Source: Shinella sp. CPCC 101442 (GTDB taxonomy: Bacteria > Pseudomonadota > Alphaproteobacteria > Rhizobiales > Rhizobiaceae). Taken from it: a DNA stretch of 64,000 nucleotides. The notes beneath the pieces were generated by a model. That model saw only the letters and a list, made by a program, of their open reading frames with translations, was not told the DNA's origin and did no database searches. The translations under genes were made by a program, and so were the position numbers. The DNA lies in the NCBI RefSeq assembly GCF_024704725.1, contig NZ_JALIQS010000001.1, positions 682,001 through 746,000 on the forward strand, in the 5' to 3' direction. The stretch's first letter is position 1. Each line of letters starts with the position of its first letter. Positions 8,345 through 16,505 of the stretch are shown one piece after another.

Positions 8345-9301
8345 TCAATCGTCTTCGCTGCCGCGCTGCAGGCCGTCCAACGCCACGGCGAAGATGATCA
8401 CCAGCCCCTTGGTGACGACCTGCCAGTAGGCGGAAATGCCGAGCAGCACGAAAGCATTGTTGAGTAGCGCCATCAGCAGCGCCCCGATGACGACGCCGGC
8501 AATCGAGCCCCGACCGCCGCTGAGCGCCGTACCGCCGAGGATGACGGCGGCGATGACGTCGAGTTCGTAGCCGACGCCGAGATTGGGATCGGCGCTTGCC
8601 AGGTTGCCGGACAGGATGAGGCCGCCGAGACCGGCCAGCAGGCCGCAGAAGGCGAAAATGAAGAGGCGCGTCGCCTTCAGATCGACGCCTGCGAGGCGCG
8701 ACGCCTTCGGATTGTCGCCGATCGCGTAGATCTCGCGGCCGCGCACCGTGCGCACGGAAAAGACATGCACGACGACGGCCAGAACGATCATCAGCAGGAA
8801 GGAGACCGGGATGCCGGCGATGCGGCCCGCGCCGACGAATTCGGCGAAGCCGCCCATCGGAACCGGAATGCCGCCCGTCATCAGGAGCGCTATACCGCGC
8901 GCGACCGACAGCGTGCCGAGCGTGGCGATGAACGGATTGATCTTCAGCCGCGTATAGAGCAGGCCGTTGACGATGCCGCAGCCGAGGCCGGTGAGAAGAC
9001 CCGCGATGAGGCCGACGCTTTCAAGCCCCGTATCCCTGATGACGACGGCCGCGACCACGGCAGAAAGGCCGATGACCGAACCGACCGACAGATCGATGCC
9101 GCGGCCGATGATGACCAGCGCCTGGCCGAGCGCCACAATGGCGACGACCGACGCCTGCCTGCCGATGTTCAAAAGATTGCGCGGCGCCAGAAAATACTCG
9201 CTGGCAAAGGAAAGATAGGCGGCGACCACGAAAAGCATCAGGAGAACCGATGCTTCGCGGTGGCGCCCGAGACGCTTGAGCGTGGAAAGTCCCGTATTCA
9301 T
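8345..9301 (-). CDS. Sugar ABC transporter permease (RbsC-like)
   Basis: A 318-residue inner-membrane permease of the RbsC/XylH family, with about eight to ten hydrophobic segments. Family landmarks are IGRGIDLSVGSVIGLSA near residue 65, NPFIATLGTLSVARGIALL near 120 and AAVILGGTALSGGRGSIAG near 255, the cytoplasmic loop that touches the ATPase. Only one permease gene is present, so the channel is probably a homodimer. It lies 23 bp before the binding-protein gene and 9 bp after the enoyl-CoA hydratase gene, which argues for cotranscription with the CoA enzymes. Confidence 0.93.
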   Translation of the reverse strand: MNTGLSTLKRLGRHREASVLLMLFVVAAYLSFASEYFLAPRNLLNIGRQASVVAIVALGQALVIIGRGIDLSVGSVIGLSAVVAAVVIRDTGLESVGLIAGLLTGLGCGIVNGLLYTRLKINPFIATLGTLSVARGIALLMTGGIPVPMGGFAEFVGAGRIAGIPVSFLLMIVLAVVVHVFSVRTVRGREIYAIGDNPKASRLAGVDLKATRLFIFAFCGLLAGLGGLILSGNLASADPNLGVGYELDVIAAVILGGTALSGGRGSIAGVVIGALLMALLNNAFVLLGISAYWQVVTKGLVIIFAVALDGLQRGSEDD

Positions 9302-9310
9302 GGCCCGCTC

Positions 9311-10081
9311 CTATCGCCGCCGGAAGACCGGCGGGCGCTTCTCCTTGAAGGCCTGGCGGCCTTCCTGGGCGTCGGCGGTGGCAAAGCAGATCGTCTGGAG
9401 GTCGCGCTCGTATTCGACGGCCTTTTCGTGCGGCATCGAGGCTGCGGCCTTGAGGTTGAGCTTGGCGGTTTCCGCCGCGATCGGCGCGCGGGAGGCGATC
9501 GTTTTCGCGATGGCCCGTGCCCGCGGCAGCAGGTCCTCGGAACTCACCACATCGCTGACGAGGCCCCATTGTTGCGCCTTGTCGGCGCTGATGGGATCGC
9601 CCGTCATGATCATCAATGCCGCATTCGACGGGCCGATCGAATGTGCGAGGCCTGCCGCCATGCCGCCGCCGCCGATCCAGCCGAGCTTGATTTCGGGTGC
9701 GGCGAACTGCGCGTTGGACGAGGCGATGCGGATGTCGCAGGCCATGGCCGTTTCGAGCCCGCCGCCGAAGGCATAGCCGTTGACGGCGGCGATCGTCGGC
9801 TTCAGCAGCGCGTGAATGGCATCGCAATAGTCCTCGCGATTGCGGAACTGCCAGGGCGTCTCGTAAGTATCCAGTTCGCGGATATCGGAGCCCGCACAGA
9901 ACGCGCGCTCGCCGGCACCCGTCAGGATGACGCAGCGGATCGTGTCACTGTCGTTGCATTCCTTGACCGCCGCCACGATGGCCTCGGCCATTTCGGGCGT
10001 GACGGCGTTCAGCTTGGCCGGGCGGTTCAGGGTGATCGTCGCGATCGCGCCGTCCACCTCGAAAATGATCTCCTCCGTCAT
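9311..10081 (-). CDS. Enoyl-CoA hydratase/isomerase-family protein
   Basis: A 256-residue crotonase-fold protein. FEVDGAIATITLNRPAKLNAV is the N-terminal signature, GAGERAFCAGSDIREL contributes the first oxyanion-hole segment, and AVNGYAFGGGLETAMACDIRIAS the second. One catalytic glutamate position is seen in APEIKLGWIGGGG, in a region where true hydratases usually carry a second Glu; the second is not obvious, so isomerase or hydrolase chemistry is possible. It acts in the cytoplasm on an acyl-CoA, presumably one made by the CaiB-type transferase two genes upstream. Its operon also contains an ABC importer. Confidence 0.88.
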   Translation of the reverse strand: MTEEIIFEVDGAIATITLNRPAKLNAVTPEMAEAIVAAVKECNDSDTIRCVILTGAGERAFCAGSDIRELDTYETPWQFRNREDYCDAIHALLKPTIAAVNGYAFGGGLETAMACDIRIASSNAQFAAPEIKLGWIGGGGMAAGLAHSIGPSNAALMIMTGDPISADKAQQWGLVSDVVSSEDLLPRARAIAKTIASRAPIAAETAKLNLKAAASMPHEKAVEYERDLQTICFATADAQEGRQAFKEKRPPVFRRR

Positions 10082-10089
10082 GTCGTCTC

Positions 10090-11238
10090 CTATCGCTCCT
10101 CACCGCCACGCCTGTGGGCGCGGTAGAGGTCCTGCAGTTGGGCGAGCACGCTCGCGGCCGCCGCGTTTGTTTCGAATGCGTCGCGCAAGAGCGCGGATGC
10201 CTTGCTCTGGAAGGCGATGTAGCCGTCATGGCGCGGGCGCACGTAAGCCGCCTCGATCGTCTCCGCCGTCTGACGGTAGAAGCCGTTCCAGCGCCGGTTG
10301 ACGCCATTGTCGAACCAGGCCTCGCGCCGCGAAGGCTGGCCGTCATGGGCGGGAATGAAATTGATCTGCGCGTCACGGCTCATCAGCCAGAGCAGATGCG
10401 CCTTCAGTTCCGGGCTTGGATCGCAACGCTTCGAGATGCCGATGCCGGTTCCGCCGAGCGTGGAGCCGGGGCGACCGCCCGCGACACGGCGCGGCGCATT
10501 CGCAAAGGCGACCGGCTTCCCGGCATCGGGCGCCGAATAGTTCACATAGCCATAGACGAGCGGGCACAGCACCACGTCATCAGACGCGGCCATATGGTCG
10601 AGAATGCCGATCGGGTTCTTTTCCCTGACGACACGCGGGCTGCGCGACGCCAGCTCCGCCATCAGGTCATAGACCACAGTCCCGGTTTCCGCGGAGACCA
10701 GGACATCCGGGTCCGCTCCGGCCGGCGGTTCGCCATAGGCGGCGGCAATCGACAGGAAACTCAGGGCCGCATGCGGCCCTGCGAGCGACAGGGCGACCTT
10801 GCCGGTACGGCGGGAAAGATCGACAACGGCCGCCCAGGTCTCCGGTGCGGCGCCTTCGACGAGATCGGCGCGCAGCGCCATTACCTGTGTCGCGGCATCC
10901 AGCGGCAGTGCCCAATGCTGGCCGGCATAGCGGTAGCTCGACAGGGACGGACCGATGCTTTCGGCGGCAAGCGCCTCGACCACATCGGCACCGAACACGC
11001 TTTCGAGCGATTGCAGGCATTCACCGCCGACCGCTTCGCCGACATGCGGATGGTCGAGCACGACGAGATCGTAACGCGCGCAGAGATCGGCGATCGGATG
11101 CGACTCGAACCCTTCGAGCGGCTGTTTTTCCCATTGGATATCGAGGCCGGCCGCGATCACCTCGTCCCGCTTTGCGGCTGCGGCGAGTGCGTTGAACCCG
11201 CGTGGATGGTCCCAGGTCAGTGCCTTGATCGTCGCCAT
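10090..11238 (-). CDS. Solute-binding-protein-like protein without signal peptide
   Basis: A 382-residue protein with the fold features of family 1 extracellular solute-binding proteins (LVVLDHPHVGEAV near residue 58, HWALPLDAATQVMA near 108, a late TLGGTGIGISKRCD segment). It lacks any export signal: the start MATIKALTWDHPRGF is soluble and polar, and the upstream CaiB gene ends 3 bp before the ATG, so no leader can have been missed. It sits between CaiB transferase and enoyl-CoA hydratase genes. Either it is a cytoplasmic protein that has reused a binding-protein fold as a sensor or enzyme partner, or it is exported by an unrecognised route. I know of no assigned function. Confidence 0.75.
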   Translation of the reverse strand: MATIKALTWDHPRGFNALAAAAKRDEVIAAGLDIQWEKQPLEGFESHPIADLCARYDLVVLDHPHVGEAVGGECLQSLESVFGADVVEALAAESIGPSLSSYRYAGQHWALPLDAATQVMALRADLVEGAAPETWAAVVDLSRRTGKVALSLAGPHAALSFLSIAAAYGEPPAGADPDVLVSAETGTVVYDLMAELASRSPRVVREKNPIGILDHMAASDDVVLCPLVYGYVNYSAPDAGKPVAFANAPRRVAGGRPGSTLGGTGIGISKRCDPSPELKAHLLWLMSRDAQINFIPAHDGQPSRREAWFDNGVNRRWNGFYRQTAETIEAAYVRPRHDGYIAFQSKASALLRDAFETNAAAASVLAQLQDLYRAHRRGGEER

Positions 11239-11240
11239 GG

Positions 11241-12434
11241 TCAGATCGTTCCCGTCGCGACGGCGCCATTCGCCACGAGCGCGGCGATCGCCGCGTCGTC
11301 GTAGCCGGCCTCCTTCAGCAGTTCGTGCGTGTGCTGGCCGGTAACGGGCGCGCCACGCTCGACGGTGGACGGGGTTTTAGAAAACTTGATCGGGAAACCC
11401 GGCGTCTTGACCCGGCCTTCCGTCGGATGGTCGTAATCGACGAAGGTGCCGTTGTGCTTGATCTGCTCGTCCTCCACGAGATCGGCATAGCCATAGACCG
11501 GGCCGCACCAGATATCGGCGGCGCGCAGCAATTCGAGCCACTCGGCCGAGGACCTGGCCTTCAACCGGTCGCGGGTCTTGGCGAAAATTTCGTCGCGCCG
11601 CGCCCAGCTATCGACCTCGTCGTCCATCGTCAGGAAACTGTCTTCGCCGATCACCTCACCCAGCGTCTTCAGCTTCGGGAAGGCGACGATGATAAAACCG
11701 TCGCTGGTGGCGAAGGCGCCGTAGGGTGCGCGGATATAGACATGGGCATGCGGCTCGGCGGAGCGCTGCTGCGGTTTGCCGCCCACCGTGAAGACCGAAA
11801 GCTCCTGCATCTGGATCGTCGTGATGGCATCCAGCATGTTGACCTGCACAAGCTGGCCCTCACCGGTCCGTTCGCGATGGAACAGTGCGGCTAGCGCGCC
11901 TTCGAAAGCCGTATAAGCCGTGATCGCATCGACGAGATACTGACCGGCGGCCGTCGGCGGCTCGCCCTCGCGGCCGGCCGACAGCATGGCGCCGGACATG
12001 CCCTGGAGAACGAGATCCTGTCCCGGACGGTTCACATAGGGGCCGTCTTCGCCATAACCCGACATCGACACATAGACGAGGCGCGGATTGATCTTCGACA
12101 GCGTTTCGTAATCGACGCCGAGGCGCTTGGCGACGCCGGGACGATAGTTCTGCAGGAAGACGTCAGCCGTCTTCACGAGATCCAGCAAGACCTTCTTGCC
12201 GTCTTCCGACTTGAGGTCAACGGCAAGCGAACGCTTGTTTCGATTGAGCGACAGAAATGAGACGTTGACGCGATTGCCGCCAGCGCCGCCGGCCGCGACA
12301 TGGCGTTGCCATTCACCCGTCGTCGGTTCGACCTTGACCACGTCCGCCCCCAGATCGCCAAGCCGCTGGGCCGCAAACGGTCCCGCCATGGCGATAGAGC
12401 AATCCAGAACCCTGATACCCGACAAAACACCCAT
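11241..12434 (-). CDS. CaiB/BaiF-family (class III) CoA transferase
   Basis: A 397-residue family III CoA transferase, which moves CoA between carboxylates through an aspartyl-CoA thioester. The N-terminus GIRVLDCSIAMAGPFAAQRL and DLGADVVKVEP are family hallmarks. LNRNKRSLAVDLKSEDG and MSGYGEDGPYVNRPGQDLVLQ follow; the Asp in the latter is the likely catalytic residue. Length matches the family. It is the first gene of the minus-strand operon that continues through the leaderless binding protein, enoyl-CoA hydratase and importer, and its promoter lies in the shared region with LacI-type sites. It probably activates the imported acid for the hydratase. The substrate is unknown. Confidence 0.92.
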   Translation of the reverse strand: MGVLSGIRVLDCSIAMAGPFAAQRLGDLGADVVKVEPTTGEWQRHVAAGGAGGNRVNVSFLSLNRNKRSLAVDLKSEDGKKVLLDLVKTADVFLQNYRPGVAKRLGVDYETLSKINPRLVYVSMSGYGEDGPYVNRPGQDLVLQGMSGAMLSAGREGEPPTAAGQYLVDAITAYTAFEGALAALFHRERTGEGQLVQVNMLDAITTIQMQELSVFTVGGKPQQRSAEPHAHVYIRAPYGAFATSDGFIIVAFPKLKTLGEVIGEDSFLTMDDEVDSWARRDEIFAKTRDRLKARSSAEWLELLRAADIWCGPVYGYADLVEDEQIKHNGTFVDYDHPTEGRVKTPGFPIKFSKTPSTVERGAPVTGQHTHELLKEAGYDDAAIAALVANGAVATGTI

Positions 12435-12502
12435 ATGCGGTCGCTCTCCTGCAAGCCTTCAAGTTGGCGGCAACTTAGCGGATAAATTTGGCCTGTCCAG
12501 AG

Positions 12503-12587
12503 TGAGCGCTAACTATTTTTGAATTGCGCAGGCACAATGATCCGTTCATCATGGCAATTATCAAGCGTGAATTGATGAGCGCTAACT
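12503..12587. promoter_or_regulatory. Pair of identical LacI-type operator elements, 73 bp apart
   Basis: TGAGCGCTAACT occurs at 12503-12514 and again at 12576-12587. The AGCGCT core is the central palindrome typical of LacI-family operators. The 73-bp spacing is about seven helical turns, so two dimers would face the same side and could form a loop. The first site is 69 bp from the CaiB start (minus strand), the second just upstream of the plus-strand promoter. Joint control of both divergent operons is inference. Confidence 0.6.
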
Positions 12588-12593
12588 TTGATA

Positions 12594-12624
12594 TTGACCA
12601 ACGGATGCATGATGAATAGATAAT
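12594..12624 (+). promoter_or_regulatory. Candidate sigma70 promoter of the split-ATPase importer operon
   Basis: TTGACC at 12594-12599 matches the -35 consensus at five positions. TAGATA at 12617-12622 (17-bp spacer) or GATAAT at 12619-12624 (19-bp spacer) could serve as -10. The promoter begins 6 bp after the second LacI-type element, and the binding-protein start codon is about 50 bp downstream. Confidence 0.45.
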
Positions 12625-12672
12625 TCATTGGTAAAGGTGGAGCGGCCCGAGCGCCGCTGGAGGAGGAAATCA

Positions 12673-13869
12673 ATGAAGACGTTTCAGTCAGGCTTTCGCC
12701 TGAGCTTGCTTGCCGCCGCGCTGCTTTCGTCGGCCGCAGTACCCGCATACGCAGACGCCCGGTCCGACGCGTTGCAGGCTTTGCCCGAAAACGTGCGCGC
12801 GCTCTACACGGACGCAGTCGACGTGGCGCCGGCCGCCCTCGCCGACTTCAAGGCACCGGCCAAGCCGTGGCGCTGGTGCCATTCGGAATCCTACATGGGC
12901 AATCCCTGGCGCGTGACCTTCAATGACGAGCTCGCCCGTCTCGTCAACGGCGCCAAGGAAGCTGGCGACGTCTCGGAGTTCATCGTTTCCGACTCCAACG
13001 GCGACGCCACGCAGCAGATCTCACAGATCCGCTCCTTCATCGAACGCGGCTGCTCGGTCATCACCACGATTGCCGGCTCCTCGACCGCGCTCAATGCCGT
13101 CATCGAAGACGCGCAGAAGGCAGGCATTCCCGTCATCACGTCCGCAGGCGCGGTAACGACGCCCGCTGCCATCAATGTCATGCACAACCAGAACCTCTGG
13201 GGCTACCAGATGGGCAAGGGCATTGCCGAGGCATTGCCCAATGGCGGCACCATCCTTCAGGTCGAAGGCATTTCCGGTCACCCGCTGGTGCAGCAGGAAA
13301 ATGCAGGCCTCGACAAGGCCGTTGCCGAAAGCGGCAACCTGACGATCGCCCGCAAGGTGAGCGGCGAATGGACCGGCACGACCACCAAGTCCGCCGTTCT
13401 ACAGGCGCTGGCAACGACGCCGCAGCAGATCGATGCGGTGTGGTCCACCGGCAGCGAGGCCCGCTTCATCGCCGAGGCCTTTCAGCAGGCCGGCCGGCCT
13501 CTCCCGCTGATCGCAGGCTCCATTTCGGGCGATGCGCTCGGCTTCTGGCACGAAAACCAGGACACCTTTAAATTCTACGGCGGCGAGGTCTCGCCGCATG
13601 TTGCCGCGCAGAACGCGTTCCGCGTCGCCCTGCGCATCATCGAAGGCCAGAAGCCGATCGTGAACACGATCATTGCGCCGATGCCCACCATCACGCAGGC
13701 CGACCTGCCGACCTGGTACAAGGACTGCATGAAGCCGGATTCGGCCGCGATCTTCCCGATCCCGCCGCAGGACCCGTTCTCGGAAGAGCTGCTCAACGGC
13801 TATTTCTCGAACGGCCAGGCAACGCCGCTCTACGATTTCGCCAAGGTCCCGGCCTCCTGCGCGAAGTAA
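12673..13869 (+). CDS. Sugar-type ABC transporter periplasmic binding protein
   Basis: A 398-residue RbsB/LacI-fold binding protein, longer than RbsB (about 300) because of an N-terminal extension after the leader and a C-terminal extension. The signal peptide is MKTFQSGFRLSLLAAALLSS with likely cleavage at AYA|DA. The first lobe has DVSEFIVSDSNGDATQQISQ and the second KSAVLQALATTPQQIDAVWS. The ATG at 12673 follows GGAGGAGGAAATCA; an upstream in-frame start has no signal peptide and no site. First gene of an operon with a split ATPase, two permeases and an M24 peptidase. A strong hairpin follows the stop, probably raising its expression over the downstream genes. Confidence 0.92.
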   Translation: MKTFQSGFRLSLLAAALLSSAAVPAYADARSDALQALPENVRALYTDAVDVAPAALADFKAPAKPWRWCHSESYMGNPWRVTFNDELARLVNGAKEAGDVSEFIVSDSNGDATQQISQIRSFIERGCSVITTIAGSSTALNAVIEDAQKAGIPVITSAGAVTTPAAINVMHNQNLWGYQMGKGIAEALPNGGTILQVEGISGHPLVQQENAGLDKAVAESGNLTIARKVSGEWTGTTTKSAVLQALATTPQQIDAVWSTGSEARFIAEAFQQAGRPLPLIAGSISGDALGFWHENQDTFKFYGGEVSPHVAAQNAFRVALRIIEGQKPIVNTIIAPMPTITQADLPTWYKDCMKPDSAAIFPIPPQDPFSEELLNGYFSNGQATPLYDFAKVPASCAK

Positions 13870-13881
13870 TCGCCTGTGCGA

Positions 13882-13911
13882 GGACCACCGCCGGATACCC
13901 GGCGGTGGTCC
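13882..13911 (+). promoter_or_regulatory. Intercistronic 13-bp hairpin after the binding-protein gene
   Basis: A perfect 13-bp stem GGACCACCGCCGG pairs with CCGGCGGTGGTCC across an ATAC loop, 13 bp after the binding-protein stop and 33 bp before the ATPase start. No T-run follows, so it is unlikely to be a full terminator. It more likely protects the 3' end of the binding-protein message or partly attenuates. Confidence 0.7.
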
Positions 13912-13943
13912 CGCCGCGTTCGGCAATGAAAAGGCTGCTCTGA

Positions 13944-14777
13944 ATGCTTGCTACGACACATCCGCAATCCGGACTGGCGGTCGCGACGTCCCGGATCCAT
14001 CGCGTCGTCGCCGAGAACGGCGGGGCAACGCCCCATCGCGAGGGCAGCGTCGAGCTCTCGGTCAGCCACCTGACCAAGCGCTATGGCGAGACGTTGGCCC
14101 TCAGCGACGCATCCGTAACGTTCACGGCCGGCATCCACACGATCCTTGGTGAAAACGGCTCCGGCAAGAGCACGATGCTCAAGATCCTCTCCGGCGTCGT
14201 TGCGCAAAGCGAGGGCACCGTTTCCCTGAACGGCCGCGCGATCAACCCGCGCACGCCGCGCGACATGCATGATCTCGGCCTTTCCACGGTCTTCCAGGAA
14301 GTGCTGATCGCACCACATCGCACGGTTATCGAAAACATCTTTCTCGGTTATGACGGCCCGCTCAAGCGGCGGATCGCGAAATCCGCGCGCGCGCCGCTCG
14401 CCCAGGCGCTGCTTGCCGAAATCTCGCGTTTCCCCATTCCGTTGTCGGCGCCGGCGGGCGAACTGCCGCTTGCAAGCCAGCAACTCATCGTTCTCGCCCG
14501 CGCCCTCGTCCGCCTGCCGTCCATCCTGTTGCTCGACGAGGCGACGGCCGCCCTCGACTATGCCGACCGCGATCTCGTCTTCAATGCGATCGAAAACTAT
14601 GCGGCTGCCGGCAACATCGTCATCTTCATTTCGCACCGTCTTGAAGAGGTGCGCCGCCTGTCCGACCGCGTCACCGTGCTCAGAAGCGGACACATCGTCG
14701 AAACGCTCGAGCGGGACGGCATTACCGCCGAGAGGCTCCTGAAGCTCATGGCCCCGGAGGCGGCGATCCATGCCTGA
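13944..14777 (+). CDS. Sugar ABC ATPase, domain 1 as a separate protein
   Basis: A 277-residue protein equivalent to the first half of an RbsA-type ATPase. Walker A GENGSGKST is at about 69-77, Q-loop VFQE near 117, a degenerate signature LASQQ at 176-180, Walker B with intact LLLDEAT (D198, E199) and H-loop FISHRLEE. About 35 extra residues precede the domain. Its catalytic site needs an LSGGN signature in trans, which the next gene supplies. The 3' end overlaps that gene by 8 bp in a different frame. Whether the split is natural or a recent frameshift is discussed in the findings; the separate ribosome site of the second gene favours a natural split. Confidence 0.9.
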   Translation: MLATTHPQSGLAVATSRIHRVVAENGGATPHREGSVELSVSHLTKRYGETLALSDASVTFTAGIHTILGENGSGKSTMLKILSGVVAQSEGTVSLNGRAINPRTPRDMHDLGLSTVFQEVLIAPHRTVIENIFLGYDGPLKRRIAKSARAPLAQALLAEISRFPIPLSAPAGELPLASQQLIVLARALVRLPSILLLDEATAALDYADRDLVFNAIENYAAAGNIVIFISHRLEEVRRLSDRVTVLRSGHIVETLERDGITAERLLKLMAPEAAIHA

Positions 14778-15531
14778 CGACACCATCCTTCTGCGCTACG
14801 ATAACCTCGTCCTCGCGCCCGGAAGGGCGCCGCTGTCCGGCGCCATCCGTGCCGGCGAGATCACCGGCATCGCCGGCCTCGAAGGCCATGGGCAGGAGCA
14901 ATTCCTGTTGGCACTGGCCGGCCTCGGCCGGATCCGCGAAGGCGCGATTACCGTCGAGACGACAGATCGCGGCCCGCTCGGCTATCGCGATCACTACGAG
15001 GCGGCGCGGCACGGCGTTGTCTACCTGCCGCGCGACCGGCGGGCGACCGGCATTTTCCCCGTGCTCTCCGTGCTGGACAATTTCGCAATACCGTCCATGC
15101 CGCGTTTTTCACTGGCCGGCATCCTGAACCGCAAGCGCCTGAAGGACGAACTCGCCGCCTACACGGACTTCCTGTCGATCCGCTATCCCTCGGCCGATGC
15201 ACCGATTTCAGCACTCAGCGGCGGAAACCAGCAGAAGGTACTGCTGACGCGCCTGCTCGCGCTCAAGCCGCGCGTCATGCTGCTCAACGACCCGACGCGC
15301 GGTGTCGATCTCAACACGCGCCTGAAATTCTACGAAGCATTCCGCAAGCTTGCGGCCGAAAACGGCATCGCCCTCGTCATCCTCTCGAGCGAGATCGAGG
15401 AAATCCTCACGCTTTGCGACACGGTCTCGATCTTCCGGGATTTCGAATGCAGCACGGTTCTCGACCGCGCCTCCATGTCGATGGACCGCGTCATGGCCGC
15501 CATGTTCGGCCAGGAAGGAACACAGGCATGA
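14770..15531 (+). CDS. Sugar ABC ATPase, domain 2 as a separate protein
   Basis: A 253-residue protein equivalent to the second half of RbsA. The Walker A position reads GLEGHGQEQ (36-44) and lacks the GKS/T core, the signature LSGGNQQK (149-156) is perfect, and Walker B reads MLLNDPTRGVD with Asn173 and Asp174 in place of Asp-Glu. It should therefore not hydrolyse ATP itself but completes the active site of the domain-1 protein. A GGAGGCGG ribosome site lies inside the 3' end of the upstream gene, properly spaced from the ATG. The stop overlaps the next permease start as ATGA. Confidence 0.9.
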   Translation: MPDDTILLRYDNLVLAPGRAPLSGAIRAGEITGIAGLEGHGQEQFLLALAGLGRIREGAITVETTDRGPLGYRDHYEAARHGVVYLPRDRRATGIFPVLSVLDNFAIPSMPRFSLAGILNRKRLKDELAAYTDFLSIRYPSADAPISALSGGNQQKVLLTRLLALKPRVMLLNDPTRGVDLNTRLKFYEAFRKLAAENGIALVILSSEIEEILTLCDTVSIFRDFECSTVLDRASMSMDRVMAAMFGQEGTQA

Positions 15532-16505
15532 GCATCGATCCGATGACATTTAACAAACCGCGCTTCTGGGATCGCAGCGAGACACGCCTCGCAGCGATCC
15601 TTTTCGTTGTACTCATTCTGCTCAACGCCGTCCTCAACCCCGTTCGGTTCTCGCCGGCAAACTGGCCGACCGTGCTCGGCCTCGCCGCCCCGATGATCCT
15701 TGCAACCATGGCGACGACGCTGCCGTTCCTCGCCGGCCGCGGCTCCATCGATGTATCGGTCGGTCCACTCATGGGCCTCATCAACGTCATCCTCATCAAG
15801 GTGGTCATCGGCGATCTCGGCATATCCTCGCCCTGGATCATCGTTCCGGCCGCTCTCCTGCTCGGGCTTGCCTCCGGTGCCCTGAACGGCTTCCTGGCCG
15901 CGATCCTACGCATCCAGCCGATCGTTGCGACCCTCGCCACCTATCTTATCTATAGCGGCCTTGCGCTCTCCATTCTGCCATCGCCCTCTGGCACCGTGCC
16001 GGGATGGCTGTCTGCGCTTTCAGGCCCGGTGTCCTTCATCCCCGTCAGTGTCGTCATTGTCGCCTGGCTCTTCTTCAAGCGGCTGCCATTCTACGAGCTT
16101 CTGATGGCCGTCGGCAGCGATGATCGCGCCGCGTTTACCGCCGGGGTGAATGTGCCCGTCATCCGCTTCTTCGCCTATGTGTTTTCCGGTCTGGTTGCCG
16201 GTGTCGCCGCCCTTGCGCTAACCGCGCTGATCGGTTCCGGCGACCCGAACATCGGGCCCGGCTATACGCTGATCGCCATTGCGGCGGCCGCCCTTGGCGG
16301 CGTCAGTCTCGCCGGCGGCGTCGGCGGGCTGGCGGCAGCCTTCATCGGCGCGGCCGATATCTTCCTGCTGCAGAACGTGCTGACCTCCTTCAACGTCTCC
16401 ACCTTCATGCTGCAGGCCGCCTATGGCGTCGTGCTGGTGCTCGCCGTTTGCCTCAATTCCGAAACGCTCAAAGCACGGTTCCAGACCTGGAAGGCCAGCC
16501 GATGA
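15528..16505 (+). CDS. Sugar ABC transporter permease (RbsC-like), first of two
   Basis: A 325-residue inner-membrane permease of the RbsC family. Landmarks are LPFLAGRGSIDVSVGPLMGL near residue 67, IQPIVATLATYLIYSGLAL near 128 and IAAAALGGVSLAGGVGGLAA near 250. The ATG at 15528 overlaps the domain-2 ATPase stop and sits behind GGAAGGAACACAGGC. An upstream in-frame start only adds sequence antisense to function. With the next permease it would make a heterodimeric channel to match the two separate ATPase domains. Confidence 0.92.
   Translation: MSIDPMTFNKPRFWDRSETRLAAILFVVLILLNAVLNPVRFSPANWPTVLGLAAPMILATMATTLPFLAGRGSIDVSVGPLMGLINVILIKVVIGDLGISSPWIIVPAALLLGLASGALNGFLAAILRIQPIVATLATYLIYSGLALSILPSPSGTVPGWLSALSGPVSFIPVSVVIVAWLFFKRLPFYELLMAVGSDDRAAFTAGVNVPVIRFFAYVFSGLVAGVAALALTALIGSGDPNIGPGYTLIAIAAAALGGVSLAGGVGGLAAAFIGAADIFLLQNVLTSFNVSTFMLQAAYGVVLVLAVCLNSETLKARFQTWKASR

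Noticed and set aside
13944-15531. The split ATPase as a pseudogene or sequencing frameshift
   Set aside because: Both halves are complete domains, the second has its own ribosome site and ATG, and the downstream permeases are intact and coupled.
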